Positions 61,114 to 64,000 of a stretch of 64,000 nt of DNA are shown here, in pieces. This stretch comes from Adlercreutzia sp. ZJ304. Lineage in GTDB: Bacteria; Actinomycetota; Coriobacteriia; Coriobacteriales; Eggerthellaceae. Position 1 is the stretch's first letter, and each line of letters starts with the position of its first letter. The position numbers and the translations under genes are program-made. A model generated the notes under the pieces. That model had not been told where the DNA came from, did no database searches, and was given only the letters and a program-made list of their open reading frames with translations. The stretch covers positions 124,001 to 188,000 of the forward strand of contig NZ_JAAKEG010000001.1 of NCBI RefSeq assembly GCF_011039075.1. Direction: 5' to 3'.

Positions 61114-62424
61114 TTGAGAAGAGAACTTCACAAAACAGGGGCTCTTTGTCCAACGTGTTTGAAGGAATATCCAGCTGAAGTGTTTGCCGATGATGACGGC
61201 GTTGTATGGATGGGTCGCACATGTCCTGAGCATGGTTACTTAGAAACTAGGATGTGGCCCGACGCACAACACTATGAATGGTTGCGAACGCATGCCTTTC
61301 CAAAAGTTCGTCCTGCAAACCCCGAGCCTATAGTTGATGCGTGTCCGTTTGGGTGCGGTACATGCGCACGTCACCAACGGCGCGGCACGCTGCTTGAAAT
61401 AGAAGTTACCCGTAACTGCAATTTGCATTGTCCGGTATGTTTCGCCAGTTCGGAAAGTGGGGAATACGATCCTACTTTAGAAGAAATAAGCGCGATGTAT
61501 GATGCGATAGAAAGCGCGGTCGGTCTGGACGGAGCTGTGCAGTTAACCGGTGGTGAGCCCACTACTCGTAAAGACTTACACGAGATTATATTCATGGGTC
61601 GCAGCAAAGGCTTTTGGGGTATAGAAGTAAACACAAACGGACTTGTTATAGCGCAGCGATCTGGGTATTTGGAAGACTTAGTGGCTGCCGGTCTTACTGG
61701 GGTTTATTTGTCATTCGACGGGCTTACGGGTAATGTTTATGAGGCTACATGTGGGCGCGACATACTAGATGTAAAGTTGCGCGCTATTAAGCGATGCCGC
61801 GAAGTGGGTATTCAAGTTGTGCTGTCAGTTGCCGTAGTTGCCGGTTTGAACGATGGTCAATTGGGCGATATTCTTCGTTTCGCTATGGAAAACTCTGATG
61901 TAGTAGCTGGCATTGCGTTGCAGCCCGCGTTTACATCTGGACGTTTTGATGCGCATCGTGTTAAGCCTATGAGTTCGGGTGATGTAATTTTTGCTTTGGC
62001 GGAGCAGTCTGATGGACTCTTAGATGTTCACGATATATGGCCGCTAGGTTGTTCTAATCCGCTTTGTGACACAGGCGTATTCTTGGTGAAAAGCGAAGAT
62101 GCCGAACATGAAAGCGGCTTTTATCCTGCTACGCGCAGAATGACTCAGACCGAATATGAGCAAGGCTACAGCCCAGATTCGCCGCAAGGATCGGTATTTT
62201 TAGACATACTTTATAAAAAGGGTGTTCAAGTAGAAGATGGTATATCAATTATCATAATGAACTATATGGACGCATTTAGTATGGATACGCAGCGTCTTCG
62301 TGAATGTTCAATGATGGTAGCGATGCCCGATGGGCGCGCTATTCCGTTCTGTTCGTATCATCTTACCGATACGGCGGGTCGGCGAATATATCCGCCATGG
62401 TGCAAGGAGGATATAAATGGCTGA
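61114..62424 (+). CDS. Radical SAM enzyme of the MJ0619/Tes-like type
   Basis: The 436-residue protein has an N-terminal cysteine region (ALCPTCLKEYPAEVF...TCPEHGY, then CPFGCGTCARH) before the radical SAM motif CNLHCPVC in EVTRNCNLHCPVCFASS (about residue 110). GGEPTTRKDL follows. The arrangement matches MJ0619-type enzymes, which include archaeal tetraether lipid synthase, and bacterial relatives of unknown function. It starts with TTG at 61114 after GTAGGG. The C-terminal region has several further cysteines. A lipid or cofactor modification role is possible but not shown. Confidence 0.78.
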   Translation: MRRELHKTGALCPTCLKEYPAEVFADDDGVVWMGRTCPEHGYLETRMWPDAQHYEWLRTHAFPKVRPANPEPIVDACPFGCGTCARHQRRGTLLEIEVTRNCNLHCPVCFASSESGEYDPTLEEISAMYDAIESAVGLDGAVQLTGGEPTTRKDLHEIIFMGRSKGFWGIEVNTNGLVIAQRSGYLEDLVAAGLTGVYLSFDGLTGNVYEATCGRDILDVKLRAIKRCREVGIQVVLSVAVVAGLNDGQLGDILRFAMENSDVVAGIALQPAFTSGRFDAHRVKPMSSGDVIFALAEQSDGLLDVHDIWPLGCSNPLCDTGVFLVKSEDAEHESGFYPATRRMTQTEYEQGYSPDSPQGSVFLDILYKKGVQVEDGISIIIMNYMDAFSMDTQRLRECSMMVAMPDGRAIPFCSYHLTDTAGRRIYPPWCKEDING

Positions 62425-63391
62425 TTATCGTATTAAGCATAATCCTGACGTTTGTGTGAAGTGCGGGCTGTGTGTGGCATTTTGCCCATGCGAGATGCTG
62501 GGTATAGGAAGCGACGGATATCCTACAGTTTTAAATATAGACGAATGCGTCGGATGTATGACTTGTTCGGGGAATTGCCCTAAGCGTGCTTTGTCCGTAG
62601 AGGCTACAGGAGATTCTTCATTCGACCCATTCAAGGACGAGCCGCGTGCTAAACCGATATCTTTAGAGACGCAGCAGCTTTACGAGCAATGGCAAGATAT
62701 ATCAATGGAAAAACTTGGTTTACGCTGGCAACCTGTTGCGGTTAGTCTTATAGAAAAAGATGAATTACTGCCAGACGTGCCTATGCCTGCCGAGAATTTG
62801 CGCTTCTGCCAAGCGATGATGGCAGCTAGGAGGGGTGCTAGTATTTTGATGCCACCTTTCCGTCATTCTTGTCCGGATGGCACATCCATTTTTGGGATGA
62901 CCGGTGTGCCTGAAAAGCTGGCAACAGGCGAGATATATGTGCTTTTTCACAAACTTGTAAACGCTGAAGCTGCAGCCCAAATGGTAGCCGAGCGACCTAC
63001 GCTGCCACCGCATAGTCGCCGCGCTACGTATGTTGCGCCGCTTGCAAAAACGCTGCGCAAGCCCGAAGTGGTTGTGTTTACGGGTACCCCTGAACAGATG
63101 ATGTGGCTATGTATGTCTATGAGCTACTACACTGGGCATCGTTTTGATTTTCATGCAAGTGGTTATAACTCTATGTGCGTAGAGGCGGTTTTGTACCCCA
63201 TGATGGAAGACCAGCCTAACATTACATTTGGTTGTTATGGGTGTCGCGCGGCAAGTGATATAGGTGAAGATATGATGTTTATGGGTATGCCTACATCTGC
63301 TATGCCTACAGTCGTTCGCGGATTAACTGAATTGGCTAAGAAAGCCATTCCGGATTCGCGCAACAAGATATATGTCCCACCTATTATGTAG
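62417..63391 (+). CDS. Ferredoxin-DUF169 fusion protein
   Basis: The 324-residue protein has an N-terminal two-cluster ferredoxin (CVKCGLCVAFCP and CVGCMTCSGNCP, residues about 13-55). A DUF169 domain begins at GLRWQPVAVSLIEKDE (about residue 98) and carries FRHSCPDGTSIFG and FGCYGCRAASDIG. DUF169 proteins occur next to radical SAM and redox genes, but their chemistry is unknown. It overlaps the radical SAM gene by 8 bases, so the two are translationally coupled. I infer that it is a partner or electron donor of that enzyme. Confidence 0.82.
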   Translation: MADYRIKHNPDVCVKCGLCVAFCPCEMLGIGSDGYPTVLNIDECVGCMTCSGNCPKRALSVEATGDSSFDPFKDEPRAKPISLETQQLYEQWQDISMEKLGLRWQPVAVSLIEKDELLPDVPMPAENLRFCQAMMAARRGASILMPPFRHSCPDGTSIFGMTGVPEKLATGEIYVLFHKLVNAEAAAQMVAERPTLPPHSRRATYVAPLAKTLRKPEVVVFTGTPEQMMWLCMSMSYYTGHRFDFHASGYNSMCVEAVLYPMMEDQPNITFGCYGCRAASDIGEDMMFMGMPTSAMPTVVRGLTELAKKAIPDSRNKIYVPPIM

Positions 63392-63400
63392 TGGTGTCCT

Positions 63401-63829
63401 ATGACTGCACTATTTACTTTACGTTCTGCAGCTGAACTCGATCGTCAAGCGCTTGAATTGATGCTTGGCATGGAAGGTATGGATACATTTGATAGCTTAG
63501 AAGGTGTTACGGTTGCAGTTAATGAAGCCGATGAAGTGGTAGGCTTCATTCGCATTGCGATAGGGGAAAACGGCAAAGCATATGTAAACCCTGTAGTAGT
63601 TTTTCCGACTTGGCGCGGGTATGGCGTAGGAAGTTTTTTAACCGATGCGGCTTTGGCACAATACGGTGAGCTTCGTTTGGTTTCTCGCGGTGCTTCGAAG
63701 CCGTTTTACGACAAGATGGGCTTTCAATGCTGCGATTGGAGTTTAATTGTGCATGGGGTTTCTGAGGACTGTGATAATTGTAGCTGGCGCGAAGAATGCA
63801 GACCACAGCCGATGAGGCGTATGTTGTAA
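63401..63829 (+). CDS. GNAT-family acetyltransferase with C-terminal cysteine tail
   Basis: The 142-residue protein has the GNAT core with VVGFIRIAIG, VVVFPTWRGYGVGSFLTDAAL (acetyl-CoA loop) and YDKMGFQ. The last 20 residues, CDNCSWREECRPQPMRRML, form a CxxC-x5-C cysteine motif that could bind metal or cluster. It lies 9 bases after the DUF169 gene and ends the operon before a terminator. The substrate is unknown. Confidence 0.8.
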   Translation: MTALFTLRSAAELDRQALELMLGMEGMDTFDSLEGVTVAVNEADEVVGFIRIAIGENGKAYVNPVVVFPTWRGYGVGSFLTDAALAQYGELRLVSRGASKPFYDKMGFQCCDWSLIVHGVSEDCDNCSWREECRPQPMRRML

Positions 63830-63848
63830 AACTGAATTTCTCGATAAT

Positions 63849-63874
63849 AAAAAAGCCCGTATGCGGGCTTTTTT
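63849..63874. terminator. Bidirectional terminator ending the redox operon
   Basis: AAAAAAGCCCG-TATG-CGGGCTTTTTT is a perfect stem with A and T runs, placed between the GNAT gene and a convergent minus-strand gene. Confidence 0.88.
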
Positions 63875-64000
63875 ACTCTTCATACATTGGGTGCGAACAT
63901 TCAGGTGTAGGTGGAAGATCTATTCCCAGTGCGGTAGCTGCTTGAGCACGCAATTCTTGAAGCGTTAACGTATAGCAAGCCAATGCATCTATCCAGCGCC
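63873..64000 (-). CDS. C-terminal end of an unidentified protein (start outside window)
   Basis: The minus strand is open for 42 codons up to a TAA at 63873-63875, ending ...LGIDLPPTPECSHPMYEE. The stop lies in the shared terminator stem. Too little is visible for identification; it may belong to the redox cluster. Confidence 0.6.
   Translation of the reverse strand, partial: RWIDALACYTLTLQELRAQAATALGIDLPPTPECSHPMYEE

Noticed and set aside
1-64000. CRISPR array
   Set aside because: No regularly spaced short direct repeats were seen; the Cas4-like domain belongs to the UvrD helicase of the island.

Overview
The window looks like the chromosome of a Gram-positive actinobacterium of the Coriobacteriia, most likely Eggerthellaceae. 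This is inferred from the moderate-GC core genes, the order scpA-scpB-rluB-tyrA-aroA-cmk-plsC-ispH-der-plsY-gpsA, an Asp23/FakA pair, Tat-less molybdopterin oxidoreductases with an NrfD partner, and IS110 and IS1249/IS256-type remnants. No 16S rRNA is present, so the genus cannot be fixed.

Bases 1-9300 are an accessory patchwork. It holds a partial secreted bactofilin-like protein, a broken small membrane ORF next to a P-loop kinase, an IS110 remnant, a MerR/GyrI-type drug sensor, a membrane acyltransferase, a stand-alone GyrI-like protein, a TetR repressor and an MFS exporter. A SUKH immunity-type protein and two unassigned small ORFs follow. The MerR gene and the MFS gene, 4 kb apart, carry almost the same 19-bp-spacer MerR promoter, so they are probably one regulon.

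Bases 9334-19056 are a tRNA-Val-associated genomic island bounded by 49-bp direct repeats of the tRNA 3' half. Its core is a tight minus-strand operon: UvrD helicase with a Cas4-like nuclease domain, type III-like Mod methyltransferase, type III-like Res helicase/nuclease, and a HEPN/AbiU2-like protein. A frameshifted HEAT-repeat gene lies beside it. This is the best candidate for an under-described defence system.

Bases 19100-51300 are the conserved core, nearly all on the plus strand: trpS, a class I fumarase pair, an ABC-F ATPase, a site-2 protease, chromosome segregation, aromatic amino acid and phospholipid genes, der, gpsA, rpe, a cysteine desulfurase, recG, rsmD and pheST. The minus strand carries an alkyltransferase-like protein (PAHR in place of PCHR) and rpmB. 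A decayed IS1249/IS256-family element lies at 40.36-41.05 kb, and a partial inverted copy sits at 18.56-18.89 kb.

Bases 52290-63830 form a redox cluster: two acetylene-hydratase-clade molybdopterin enzymes, a four-cluster ferredoxin subunit, an NrfD membrane subunit, an HdrB-like CCG protein, a DUF2064 glycosyltransferase, an MJ0619/Tes-like radical SAM enzyme, a ferredoxin-DUF169 fusion and a GNAT protein. They probably act as one respiratory or redox module whose substrate cannot be read from sequence. The window ends in the C-terminus of an unidentified minus-strand gene.
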